From NCBI GenBank assembly GCA_905160935.1, contig CAJHZI010000554.1:170001-234000 (forward strand): a DNA stretch of 64,000 nucleotides. The letters run 5' to 3'. Numbering within the stretch: the stretch's first letter is position 1; every line of letters begins with the position of its first letter. Both the position numbers and the translations under genes were made by a program. The notes beneath the pieces were generated by a model. It saw nothing but the letters and a program-made list of their open reading frames with translations. It searched no databases and was not told the DNA's origin. Of the stretch, positions 1 to 10,145 are shown one piece after another. This DNA comes from Enchytraeus crypticus (lineage: Eukaryota > Annelida > Clitellata > Enchytraeida > Enchytraeidae).

Positions 1-1
1 G

Positions 2-121
2 AGATCTGAGAGCTTTGAGAGCGGTGCCTCGCTACTGGATGATGATTTGAGGATGTCTTCGTCTGAGTCTCATGATGATATAGAGGCCTCTATACTAAGA
101 TATGGTAATATTTGGAGTTAA
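2..121 (+). CDS. possible 3' end of an upstream gene (partial, left edge)
   Basis: The frame starting at base 2 is open to a TAA at 119-121. It encodes 39 residues rich in Ser, Asp and Glu, with a Ser-Glu-Ser / Asp-Asp-Asp pattern and ending in Asn-Ile-Trp-Ser. Codon content looks more like coding sequence than the AT-rich flanks, and a (CT)n tract starts right after the stop. A serine/acidic tail is common at the C-terminus of many animal proteins, so no family can be named. The rest of the gene would lie left of the window. It could be chance, as the stretch is short. Confidence 0.35.
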   Translation, partial: RSESFESGASLLDDDLRMSSSESHDDIEASILRYGNIWS

Positions 122-246
122 TCTCTCTCTCTCTCTCTCTTAGTGCACTGCCTACTGGCAGGTCCATGGTATATAACGCCTTCACTCTTCTCTGTTTTGC
201 ACCTTCCTCTTCATTTCAACATATGTGTAGGTCTTTAAATCATCTA
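116..246 (-). mobile_element. LINE 3' end fragment
   Basis: Read on the minus strand this matches the 3' end seen in the fragment at 60220-60300: a coding tail, then a block around CATGGACCTGCCAG, then a purine dinucleotide tract. The adjoining (CT)n at 122-140 is the (GA)n tail of this fragment on the other strand. Confidence 0.55.
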
Positions 247-590
247 ACATGATTGAAGTTAATAATACGGTAATTAATAATAGTTAATAATTACTAGTAT
301 AGTAATTATTAATTAATAGTAGTTATTGATATGGTAATGAATTGTTATTAATAGTTAATAATTAATAATAGTTAATAGTATAATTAATAATTACTAGTAG
401 TTAATGTTACGGTAGGCCTAATGACTGGAGTTAAGAATTTATTTTTGGTGAGAGTCAGACTGTATACTAAAAGTGCAATTCTTATTTGGAACGAATTGCT
501 AAATAATTATATGTAATTATATAATTTTATTTCTAATAAAATATTGATAAGCCATATTATATAAAACATTGTGTAGCTCATTCAGAGAGA
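247..590. other. AT-rich noncoding stretch
   Basis: The stretch is dominated by degenerate TTAATAATTA-type words. No open frame, RNA or element end was recognised. Confidence 0.6.
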
Positions 591-619
591 GTGACAGCTG
601 CTCGCGCAGCTGCTAGATC

Positions 620-800
620 TACGGCTGGAACTCCTCTGCTGGCAGACAGCTGCGCCACCTTAAATGGCTCAGCTGCTAGGGCTAAGGCTGTAACTCCTCT
701 GCTGGCAGACAGCTGCGCCACCTTCAATGGCTCAGTTGCTAGGGCTAAGGCTGGAACTCCTCTGCTGGCAGACAGCTGCGCCACCTTCAACGGCTCAGCT
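620..800. repeat. 63-bp minisatellite, about 3 units
   Basis: Three near-identical 63-bp units follow one another, each containing CTGCTGGCAGACAGCTGCGC. Because 63 is divisible by three, both strands stay open: the plus frame runs 591-896 and the minus frame 578-790. The minus frame repeats a 21-residue unit around AQLSASRGV. No family is recognised. Open frames on both strands suggest the ORFs follow from the repeat period and are not a gene. Confidence 0.75.
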
Positions 801-886
801 GCTGTTACAAAGTGTAACGATCACAAGCCGGTAAGAACATTTCACATTTGCTTGATGACTTTGAGAGTAACAGAGACTGAGAGTGA

Positions 887-1025
887 AAAGAAGTGAGAGG
901 GAGAGAGATAGTGAGAGAGAGAGAGAGTGAGAGAGAGACAGAGAAAAGAGAGAGATGGAGAGACGAGAGAGAGACAGAGAGAGAGAAAGACAAGAGAGAA
1001 AGAGAAAGAGATGGGTAGATAGAGA
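887..1025. repeat. (GA)n purine tract
   Basis: About 140 bases of imperfect GAGAGA with AAAG and ACAG interruptions. It generates long Leu/Ser frames on the other strand that are not genes. Confidence 0.9.
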
Positions 1026-1167
1026 GGGCCATAAAAGTATCTAGCAATCATCTAATTGGTTGCTACGGATAATAATTTAATATATTATTGTCTGTAGCAA
1101 CATAAATCAGATAATATTATAATATATTATTGTCTGATTTATTATATTATCAGTTAAAGTGATATTC

Positions 1168-1285
1168 ATCAATGGCAACATCGAGCACTATTGAGTCAAA
1201 ATCAAGCCGGCGAGCAAAAAGAAAGTCCAACAGCGGCGAAAATTCTAAAATCCAGAAAATCGATCCAAAGATACGAGATTGGGGC
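1168..1285 (+). mobile_element. SINE/MITE-like family C copy
   Basis: This copy belongs to a dispersed element of about 130 bp recognised by ATCAATGACAACATCGAGCA near one end and CCAAAATCCAGAAAATC near the other. Related copies lie at about 4830-4960 (-), 15520-15645 (-), 21985-22110 (-), 33045-33195 (+) and 35090-35215 (+). The small open frame from 1172 is the element itself. Confidence 0.65.
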
Positions 1286-1501
1286 CAATTGGGTACCCGT
1301 TACAGCTTAGTGGACTCAATGTTTTCTCTTGAATCTGAGATAAACAGGTCTACGCAACTACTTGCCACTTGTCTTACGAAATTTGTTGTACCTTTTGTAA
1401 TTTTCAGAAATTTCAGACGAAAGCTAACGAAGATACGAAATACACTTTTCTCAACACGGAAGGTAAATATGAATGAAATAGTGCTAAAAGATCCCGCGCA
1501 T

Positions 1502-1535
1502 TGAGTAAGGAAACTGACGTTAACCTTAGCTTTGC
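1502..1535 (+). mobile_element. tail fragment of SINE family A
   Basis: The motif GAAACTGACGTTAACCTTAG matches the 3' end of family A copies such as 49001-49140. Confidence 0.5.
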
Positions 1536-2309
1536 CTTTTTGACTTTATTTGATTTGATTTTAATTTAATCTTTTTGGTATTTTACTTTATTTGATGGTA
1601 TTTTCTAAATTCAATTAAATTTTCAATATCTTAAATTGTGATTATTTTCAATCAGTCAATCTAAAGAGTGTTACGGTGTAAGATGCTATTGCTATGTTCT
1701 ATACAGTGTAATGATTCTGATAAAAAGATTAAATATTAAACAAGAGGAATGCATTGATGATTGTCACGGAATGGGTATCCGAAGCATAAATTTCACTTCG
1801 ACATAAAGTTAGGAACCATAAGGTAAAACTCTACGTGAAATTGTGAAATAGACCACGATTCAATTTCAGCTTTAATGGTTTTGAAATACTGACTAATTGG
1901 TTTCCTAGTAATTAATAGATAAGATATTTTATAGTAATATAGTAATATTAATGAACAACACAAAAGCACTGTCAACATTAGCATATGCAACGATAGCAAT
2001 GTATTAACTTAAAATCTTCGTGTGAATATAAAAATGTTAATTAAATAACAGAAATAAAGTGTGAGAAAAGAGGAAAGAAGGACAATAAAGTAGAACACAA
2101 AAATAGACAGAAAATAGAACTAATATTAAATATAGTAGTAAGTCCACAGTTTCCAATTTATAGTTCATATAGACAAATGTATCAAACACAGTTCAAGCAC
2201 ACAATGACATCAAGCACCGTTCATATAAACAATAGCTAAAGAATAAGAAATAACATAATAATTATGCATTCATATTTATGCAGAAAATAATATACACCAG
2301 AATCGTAAA

Positions 2310-2311
<2 letters not shown>
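1536..2311. other. noncoding AT-rich region
   Basis: No supported gene, RNA or element was found. Confidence 0.5.

Positions 2312-2385
<74 letters not shown>
2312..2385. repeat. (TA)n microsatellite
   Basis: A nearly pure TA tract with two interruptions. Confidence 0.95.
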
Positions 2386-2387
<2 letters not shown>

Positions 2388-3365
2388 CTTGAAACAAATA
2401 TCAACTAGAACTGCTGAGGCACAGGTAGGCCTACATCTAATAAAACAAACTGGAAGAGAATCTCATATCACTCCACCAAATGAGGGGTAACACAATTATA
2501 AACTGTCCTTTCAAACTCGACCAGGAAATGACTGTACTGACACGACTGTTCACAACAAGTATTTAAGTATTTGGTACACCCTTAACAACCTGTAGGCTAC
2601 CGATGGCTATAACAGCTCACCTGTACCGTGAAACATAGGTTTGTTAAATTATCTTTTAAAAGATACTTTCTAGAGCCTCAGGTAACCCTTTCCAACACGA
2701 AGAAGGCCTTACCCCTTTACACGAGCACTCTATGAAACTTCAAGTACTCAAACACATCGGTACATAGTTACCCTCTCTAGTTCGAGGTTTACACACATTG
2801 TCCTAATTTAACTTTATATATTTTACAGTACCTTTGTCCTCAGCAATCCAAAGTAAATGACTTGCCACCTCTGGAGTCTAGGGCAAAACTACAGTTTTTA
2901 ATACAACCCTAACATAAAAGGCTTACACGTAAAATGGTAAGTTAAACTTAAATAAAAGTCCGTTCCATACTTAGTTAAAGCTTAAACATTAAATTTCAAA
3001 TAACATAGGTCTTCCCATCAACGACTCCAGAGGACAAGTGAAGGGAAATATAAACATCAACTAACTTAGGATTAGACCCGAATGGAGACCCGAATGGAGA
3101 CCCGAATATTAAGGCAGAATGGAATATAAATACTAAGCAATATCGACAAATGAATGCCACAGCTAACTCTATTAGCTGAAGAATTTCGCTATCATAAAAA
3201 TTCAGTCAGGCGTATCTGGCCAGTCTAAAGTACACGGCCAATATCGCTATAGCAACATCTAGCTTTCTGACAATGATGATATCGGTTTTGATTAATATCA
3301 GTTGTTTACGTGTTAGGATGGCTAGTATATATCACCACTATATACCTATGTATTTCCCCTCTTGT
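2386..3365. other. noncoding region with a short 13-bp repeat
   Basis: No gene was recognised. Around 3078-3110 a 13-bp word, GACCCGAATGGA plus one base, is repeated about three times. Confidence 0.5.
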
Positions 3366-3605
3366 TCCTGGGACACTGAATAGTAAACAAACCGTTAACT
3401 GCACGTGACGTAAGAGGAGACAAAGTATAAACTGAGGTAGACAACAGGAAACCACTTCAGAAGCCATATATTTTCAAAGCTGTAGTCCACCTCAGGCATG
3501 AGTAGAGCCTAGCTTTCGTGAAGGGATTGTGTGCTCCATATAGAGCATTAAATTAGGCTCGAGAGTATGAATATGTAGCATGGACCTGTCACATGGTACT
3601 AAAGA
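3366..3605 (+). mobile_element. SINE-like family F copy
   Basis: It shares, in the same order, AGAGG(A/T)GAC, a GAAACCAC word, an AAGCCATA word and the 3' block GAGTATGAATATGTA...CCTGCC with copies at 6160-6425, 47525-47830, 51575-51680 and 53770-53900. Confidence 0.6.
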
Positions 3606-3628
3606 TAGACTCGTATTTGCAAAAATAA

Positions 3629-3656
3629 CATTGGAGTAACTTAAGTTACTCCAATG
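3629..3656. repeat. perfect 28-bp palindrome
   Basis: Two 14-base arms (CATTGGAGTAACTT and its exact reverse complement) meet with no spacer. Confidence 0.9.
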
Positions 3657-4829
3657 CATGTTTAAGTCTTCCTATTCTACATTATTTAAGGCGAACCCAA
3701 ATTTAACCAATAATAACACACTGTACAGCTGGTCAAGCGTAGTAAATACCATTATTATTCGACCTATTTGATTTAATAAGTGAAATAAAGCAATGCGAAG
3801 TTATAAAACTCGACTATCTTCTTATTAGTAATTGCCTGCAAATATGAATTCGTCTTCTTCTTTTTTCTACTTCTTCCTCAAGAAGAAGAAGAAGAATGAA
3901 ATTAGAGTAGTGGTCTCAATTGGACTCTGCTATAGCTACTAATTATGTTATTACCGAACAGAGCTAAGGCTCTTTTACGGCAGCCTCTTTTGTATTGTTA
4001 TTTGTTTACCAAACTACATGCACGTTCCTATTGTTTGTATTATTTTTGCTGTGATGAACAAATAAACGATACTAAACGATACGTACATGTATGTATGTTT
4101 ATTGTAAGTATTTTGTATATGAAGACAGGAATGAGTGTTGCTGGATAGCGTAAAGTTCCACTCATACGTAGACATTTTTTACAAGTTTAGATACTGAATA
4201 AACGAAAACAAAGAAATAATATTATTGCGATTGAATGTAATCTTGAATTTCAATTATTTTGTAGAGAGATACCTGCAGAAGATTTTGTCGAGCTCTTTAA
4301 ATTTGATCGTCAAATCTCTTACTTGTTGCAGAAGAAGATTTCTCGATGAACAAAAGGTTAGTTCAGCAAACGAGAATCTTTAAGAAATGGATCTGCAACT
4401 GTATTACAAAATCTATAAGGCCTTCAATTTAATATTATTGAACCTTATTTCCCAATGCATTGCAACAATAAAACAACTGAGAAAATTGACTAACTAATTT
4501 CTTAAAACAATGGAAGAATATGAAGGAATGACATGGTTTGCCTTAATTTTACTGTTAAGTTGATTAGGCTAAATGATATTCTTGCAAAGAAACTCTTAGA
4601 TATAAATGCTCACCTCATTGTCATTCTGTTTTCAATTCAACGATCTTTCCAAAGAAACTCACAGCAGGACAACTTAGCTAACAGAAATCATGGTAACAGT
4701 GATAATCCGCTGCTGAAAATTGCGTAGTTTATTTCGTATTTTGTAGAAACGATTTCATTGCTAAAACAAGCAGGTCAACCGCACGTGTTGAGTTAATATG
4801 CATTAGAAAACTTGCAATAATTTGTCAGT
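3657..4829. other. noncoding region
   Basis: Only short frames without recognisable domains are present. A CTTCTT / AAGAAG quasi-hairpin lies at about 3850-3897. Confidence 0.5.
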
Positions 4830-4960
4830 TTTCACATCTCTGGGCTGATTTTGGGATTTTAGAAATTGCGCTGTTTTTACCTTCCTTTTGCTCACCGGCT
4901 TGGATTTGTCTCAATATTGCTCGATTTTGTCATCGACGACAGTAGCACTATAATTGTTCT
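4830..4960 (-). mobile_element. SINE/MITE-like family C copy
   Basis: In reverse orientation this copy shows the TTTTGCTCACCGGCTTG and CATCGACGACAGTAGCACT words of family C. Its similarity to the copy at 21985-22110 is evident by eye. Confidence 0.6.
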
Positions 4961-6159
4961 TTTTATTATTAGGCCTATTATTATTCTCAATAATAGATCT
5001 ATTAGAAAAAATTCCCAGATTCTTCCAAAAATAAACGGTTTCAGAATAGACGACTTTTAAAAAATAACGATGCTTAAAGGGTTAGAGTTCAATGAACATT
5101 AAGCCTACATTTTTAAATTAATTTTTTCTTTGCTACAGGTGCGATTGGACAGTCAAATATAACGGTGCAACGGCAACGGCTGTAAAATTTACATTTTCTT
5201 CTCACATTTTCATCATTGTGCGAAGAAATGACGGCAGAATCTCTGTTACCGATTAATTGTTGATTAGTTTAGAGTTGAATTGTTTCTATCTGTGTTAATG
5301 TACTTACAGCTGTAGAGTGTGTAATTCATATGTGTGTATTTAAATTTCTCGTATAAAATTACTTTGTATGATTTTTATTAGACATCGATCGAAATAATGT
5401 CGTGACCGTTTGCTTTTTGCAGAATACAGTAAAGTAATTAGTTAATGGTAAAAATAAAAAAAAAAAAAAAAAATTAATATTCACGTGGTGTAGTTTTTTG
5501 ATAAATCGTTATCATTTTGCGTTTTGTTAATTTAATTTCTATTAAAAATGAATTTACAAAAACTAAATTAGGCTAATTTATTTTCGAAATTTAAATTGCA
5601 GAGTATTTCACGTTAAATGTCTATTTTTCTGATAGAAAAAAGCGACAGTAAATATGTGACTACTTCGGCAAACGCTATTTCGATCTATATCTATTTCAAT
5701 TTGTCTATTTGTCATTGTTTATATACTTGATGGCTCACGTTTGTTGTTGTTGTTGTTTTCCCTACCCCAATTCAACTCTTTCCAGATTACCGTATACGGT
5801 GCACGGGTGATTTTTTCTTTCTATTTGGTAACGCTTGTTTCATGTCTCAACAGATTTAAAAAGACACCAGCAGTTCGTTAGCCAACAACAACAACCTAGC
5901 TAAAGTGCTACTGTAGTCCAAGACAATATTGAGCACTACAACTTTTATTGACACTCATACTTTAAATGGAAAGTTGCGATTCAAATGAGTGTTATTATTT
6001 GCAATTTAAATTAATTTTAGCAAAATGTATCAACGAAACTGCACTGCCCAGTTCTTCATTTCCACAGTTTAAAAGAGATTAGATGATTAAGTTAGGCCTA
6101 AACAGTTTCTACTGAAGCCATTCCTGTTTCAATAAATAGCTCAGTACACCTCTTTAGTG
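4961..6159. other. noncoding region
   Basis: It holds an A-run at about 5455-5472 and a degenerate family C trace at about 5885-5945. No gene was recognised. Confidence 0.5.
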
Positions 6160-6425
6160 TTTTCCGTATCGCGCCCGAGTCACCGAAGAATAGTAAACTG
6201 CACCTATCGTAAGAGGTGACTGAGCAAAGACTGAGGAAGGCAACGAGGAAACCACATGAAAGCCGTAGATTGCTCATGCTATGGTCACATAGATTATGTA
6301 TAGTAGATAAGGCATGGCCTATTCATGGATTAACTGATTAATGTATAGAGTGCTCTATCTGAAGCGTGAAAGCATACTCTGAGTATGAATATGTTCCTTG
6401 AACCTGCCGCATGGCAGAACGAATG
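6160..6425 (+). mobile_element. SINE-like family F copy
   Basis: It carries ACTGCACCTATCGTAAGAGG near the start and TGAGTATGAATATGTTCC before its end. Order and spacing match the copy at 47525-47830. Confidence 0.6.
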
Positions 6426-6877
6426 CTAAATATTCAATGATTTATAAAATTCCATATGTTTTTATGATTACGATTTTGTCAAGACGATATTAACTTGTTT
6501 CAATTGCAGCAATACAACAGTAATTTTTCTATACCGGTAATTTTCTGTTGGACGTAATACTATTGCTTAGATTTTACTGTGTAGTTTGTTAGCTTAATAT
6601 TTCTACAGCTAAATGCTATAGTATGATGGTAGAATTATCATGTTGATATCAATCTTGTCTTTGTAGCACAAGTTAAAGTCGTTTGGAAGTATCTGTTTAA
6701 TTTGTCGTTCGATTATAATTATTTATTAGCCGGTCTCGTTTATGTCCATGATGAACCACATATTTATTTTATTTGTATTATTTTATTAAATATATTTTAT
6801 AGATAGTTAATTAATACTACATTAATACTTGATTTTAAAATAACAATATGTTAATTTAATACTTGACTGAACAACAA

Positions 6878-6929
6878 TTGAGGAAGGTCACCTAGGAATA
6901 CGTAGGACCTGCCACTTGGTAGAATCCTA

Positions 6930-7004
<75 letters not shown>

Positions 7005-7045
7005 AGAGAGAGAGAGAGAGAGAGAGGAAAGAGAGAGGGAGAGAG
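6878..7045 (+). repeat. family F 3' end running into (TA)n then (GA)n
   Basis: A short family F 3' end (GGACCTGCCACTTGGTAGAA) is followed directly by about 38 bases of TA and 75 bases of GA. It shows a retroposon tail passing into a microsatellite. Confidence 0.7.
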
Positions 7046-7291
7046 AGAGAGAGCGAAAAACAAAGAGGTAGAGACAGACACAGAGCGAGACAGAGAGAAT
7101 GAGAGTAAGATATGTTTGATTTATTTTTATAATAGGCTTCAGTATATATTTGTAATTCGTGATTTCAGTAATCTACCTCCGTGGTTAACTATTATGTTCG
7201 CTTAAAATATGATTTTAAAAGGCCAACTTTGATCTATGTCTATATATCCTGCAAATCAAATCATTTAACAGAAAAATTTAGTAATAATATA

Positions 7292-7722
7292 TAGCAGTAA
7301 AGGTTTAACGTCCGTTTCATCATACAACGATGATGTCAGGGACGTCCCCCCATCACATGTCACTACAAAATGATTCGCCTCAAACGACCTGGAAAAAACA
7401 TGCGCTGAAGAGAAAGAAAAAGATCCTAACCGGTGCAGGTCCGGTGATCAAAAATCCGTCAGGCAAGATGACAAAAATCTATTGTGTGAAAATATTCAGA
7501 AAATGCCGTACAATTTTCTGTTATTTGTGAAAATAAGCGAAGTTTAATAATACATAAATTAAAGATAAACAACATTGATAACCGCAACGTTTGCATATTC
7601 TGCAATACCTACAATTTTGTTCGTTGATTTTGTTAATTAAATAGTAAGTGAAAGTGCATGTATTGTAAAGTCCCTGACATCATCCTTGGCTGAGGAAACG
7701 GACGTTTAACAGTTATTACTAT
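7292..7722. mobile_element. small element with inverted ends (MITE-like family G)
   Basis: The left end (GGTTTAACGTCCGTTTCATC ... GATGTCAGGGACG) recurs as its reverse complement at about 7670-7712, so ends of roughly 45 bp flank about 330 bp. Single ends of the same family lie at about 32463-32510, 35218-35270 and 59740-59800. The inner frame at 7330-7530 has no recognised domain. Confidence 0.6.
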
Positions 7723-7966
7723 TATTATTGCGGCTACAAATAATTATAAACTAATTTTATTTATTTATGTTAACTTTCTGACATGAAATGACTTTATCCG
7801 CTTGTACTTAAAACCCCATCTTTTCGTGTATTTGTGACAGATTGCAGATCGTAGATTTCATGTTATAGTCGCCGTGCTGATATGTGTGTACCTGTCAGAA
7901 TTGTATGTACTATATACATGTAGATTAATAAATTTACGATTATATATCTCTAATTAATTATTTCTC

Positions 7967-8252
7967 CCCGTGTTGTGTCCTGGTTGTTTTGAAGAATTGA
8001 CCAACCGGTGACTGCACGTATCGTAGAAGATGACTAAAGCACTAAGATCCGTACGAACGTCAGAAAGGGCACTCGGTTCGCGAGCGCCTAAGCTCCAGAA
8101 ATTGCTACAAAACTTTATAAACGAATGGAAAAGCCTCAAATAGGGGATTGACTGATGATATGATGTAGGACAGAGAGGATTTGAGACAGTCTATTCGTAT
8201 CCTGACCCTAGTTAAACTGATATTCAAGGGCTGATGATGATGATGATGTTGA
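7967..8252 (+). mobile_element. SINE-like family B copy with (GAT)n tail
   Basis: This is the most complete copy of a family of about 280 bp. It starts near TGAAGAATTGACCAACCGGT, passes through GACTAAAGCACTAAGATCC and CCTAAGCTCCAGAAATTGCT, and ends in GATGATGATG. Other copies: 11188-11345 and 11647-11732 (+), 11765-11912 (-), 13216-13480 (+), 19465-19645 (+), 28640-28882 (+), 39842-39980 (-), 44605-44775 (-) and 57475-57695 (+). Confidence 0.7.
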
Positions 8253-8740
8253 TGATGATGAAGATATGGTTTCTATGCTTTATGTAAACTACTATGAGAT
8301 CACTTTCTATAAAGTCTCCATCATCTCTCGTTTTGTATCACGTTATAGAGAGAATACCATCAATAACAAAATACCGCCACCATTAGACGATGAAATGTAA
8401 TTTACTAAAATACATACGAAGTACTACGAGAAAATAAAGTCAAACTGAACAACGTGAGACATGTTAGTACGATACACTATTATGCAAATACACTTTTAGT
8501 TGTAATTCTTAGTCCTACGAAAAAGTAAATAAACTAAAATACACCTTTAGTTTTAGTTCTTAGTCCTACGAAAAACTCAGACAAATGAAAGGAAATTGAT
8601 CTCAAATTATACAATATAGCCTGTAACAACAACAACATCATTATCTTCTACCTATGAATACCAGTTTAGCTAGGGTCGACAATGTATGAATTTGTAGAAA
8701 TGTCTGGAGCATAGTCACAAACCAAACAAATGCTCTTACT
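8253..8740. other. noncoding region
   Basis: A word of about 30 bp (TTAGTTCTTAGTCCTACGAAAA type) occurs twice, near 8500 and 8550. Nothing else is seen. Confidence 0.5.
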
Positions 8741-8847
8741 GACGTTTGTTTGGATCTTAGTGCTTGTCGCCTTTTACGACACTTTAAGTCCACGGTTGGT
8801 CTATTCTTCAGCGATCTATGTTCTTTTCTTCAATTTACAACAAAAAA

Positions 8848-8980
8848 GTTGATAAAACTAATGTTAACGGCAGTTTCCTTACTCGAAAGGGATATCAGTG
8901 ACGGACGAGCCCAGGATTTGAACCCCGCACATACTGATCCGCGGTCGAGTATCTTACCGACATCGCCACTGGCTCCAGCC
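8848..8980 (-). mobile_element. tRNA-derived SINE family A copy
   Basis: Read on the minus strand it shows GCCAGTGGCGATGTCGGTAAG (an A-box-like start) and then GGGGTTCAAATCCTGGGCTC (a B-box). A tRNA-unrelated tail ends in GTTAAC... after GAAACTGCCG. This layout is known for tRNA-derived SINEs. Eleven other copies or fragments lie in the window. Confidence 0.75.
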
Positions 8981-9330
8981 AACAACAGCAACAACAGAAT
9001 TAGAGTGCTACACAACACATGCAGTAGACTAATGACACAATGATGATGATGGTGATGTCGTCAAGAGCATATTTACTAAAGAACCATACATCTTATGCAG
9101 AGTTTAAACATATATTATAGTGAAAGGAGCATCTGCCATGATATATACCATTGATACAACCATGTTTTAATCATTCGACAGTTTAGCCAATTAGCCAAGC
9201 TACCATTTCAGTGAATCTCCTTGTTTTACTCTCTAATCAGTTCTACCTGGAATTGAACCTAGGACCTCAGGGTCAGTCAGTTAAAATGTCCCGACGTTAG
9301 TAACTGACACACTTACAAGCAGAAATTAAA
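8981..9330. other. noncoding region with a degenerate tRNA-like trace
   Basis: Around 9240-9300 there is ATTGAACCTAGGACCTCAGG, which resembles a reversed B-box arm of an old SINE. No gene was seen. Confidence 0.35.
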
Positions 9331-9349
9331 AAATCAAGAAATTAACTAA

Positions 9350-9460
9350 CAATCAATCAATCAATCAATCAATCAACCAACCAACCAACTAACCAAACAA
9401 TCAATCAATTAATCAATAATCCATCAATCAACCAACCAACCAACCAATCGATCTATCAAT
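9350..9460. repeat. (AATC)n / (AACC)n microsatellite
   Basis: Imperfect AATCAATC and AACCAACC units downstream of the cytochrome b561 gene. Confidence 0.9.
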
Positions 9461-9524
9461 CAGTGAATCAGCCTCTCCACCCAGTCTATGATAGTATTCC
9501 AGTCTATTCTACTTGCTGGTGTTG

Positions 9525-9627
9525 ACTTCATCTGATTGGCTACTTGCTGGCAGTGACGTAGGCATGCTCACACCTGATTGGCTACTTGCTGGTGGTGACG
9601 TAGGCATGCTTCACCTGATTGGCTATG
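9525..9627. repeat. 45-bp minisatellite across a stop codon
   Basis: About 2.5 units contain CTGATTGGCTACTTGCTGG and GTGACGTAGGCATGCT. The stop codon of the b561 gene (9582-9584) lies inside the array. Confidence 0.8.
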
Positions 9628-10104
9628 ACGAGCAGCAGTAATGGCGGACACACGACACAGGCGTACCACGACGTACCCGTCACTTCCCGCATAAACCAAT
9701 TAGACCACATGCCGGTCACCAGAGTGCTCACAATCAACGTGGACAGCAGGAGACCGGACGTTGCGTGGAGTAGTTTGAGTGTAGCTAGGCGCACGTAGCG
9801 AGAGATGAACTTGGGATAGAGGAGGTTAACGCCCGCGCTCATTTGGGTCAGGACGTAAATGAGAGCGGCGAAACCGAGCTTTCCATGCCACGAGGTGAGG
9901 TGTGGCTTGTCTCGCTGCTCCTTGCTTATGTAGATGATCACGTAGCCTGTTAGATCAATCAATAAATTAATTAATTAATCAGTCAACCCATCAATCAATC
10001 AATTAGTCAGTCTAAAGCTTTTGTGCCAGGAGGTTGTGAGATACCTGCACAGCGCCATTCTAATAAGTTAATAGCAGCTCAAATATTATATATATATATT
10101 ACAT

Positions 10105-10145
<41 letters not shown>

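Noticed and set aside
805-1051. Leu/Ser-rich minus-strand frames
   Set aside because: They arise from the (GA)n tract and have no other support.
9350-9460. CRISPR-like regular repeats
   Set aside because: Short tetranucleotide units without unique spacers, and the genome is eukaryotic.
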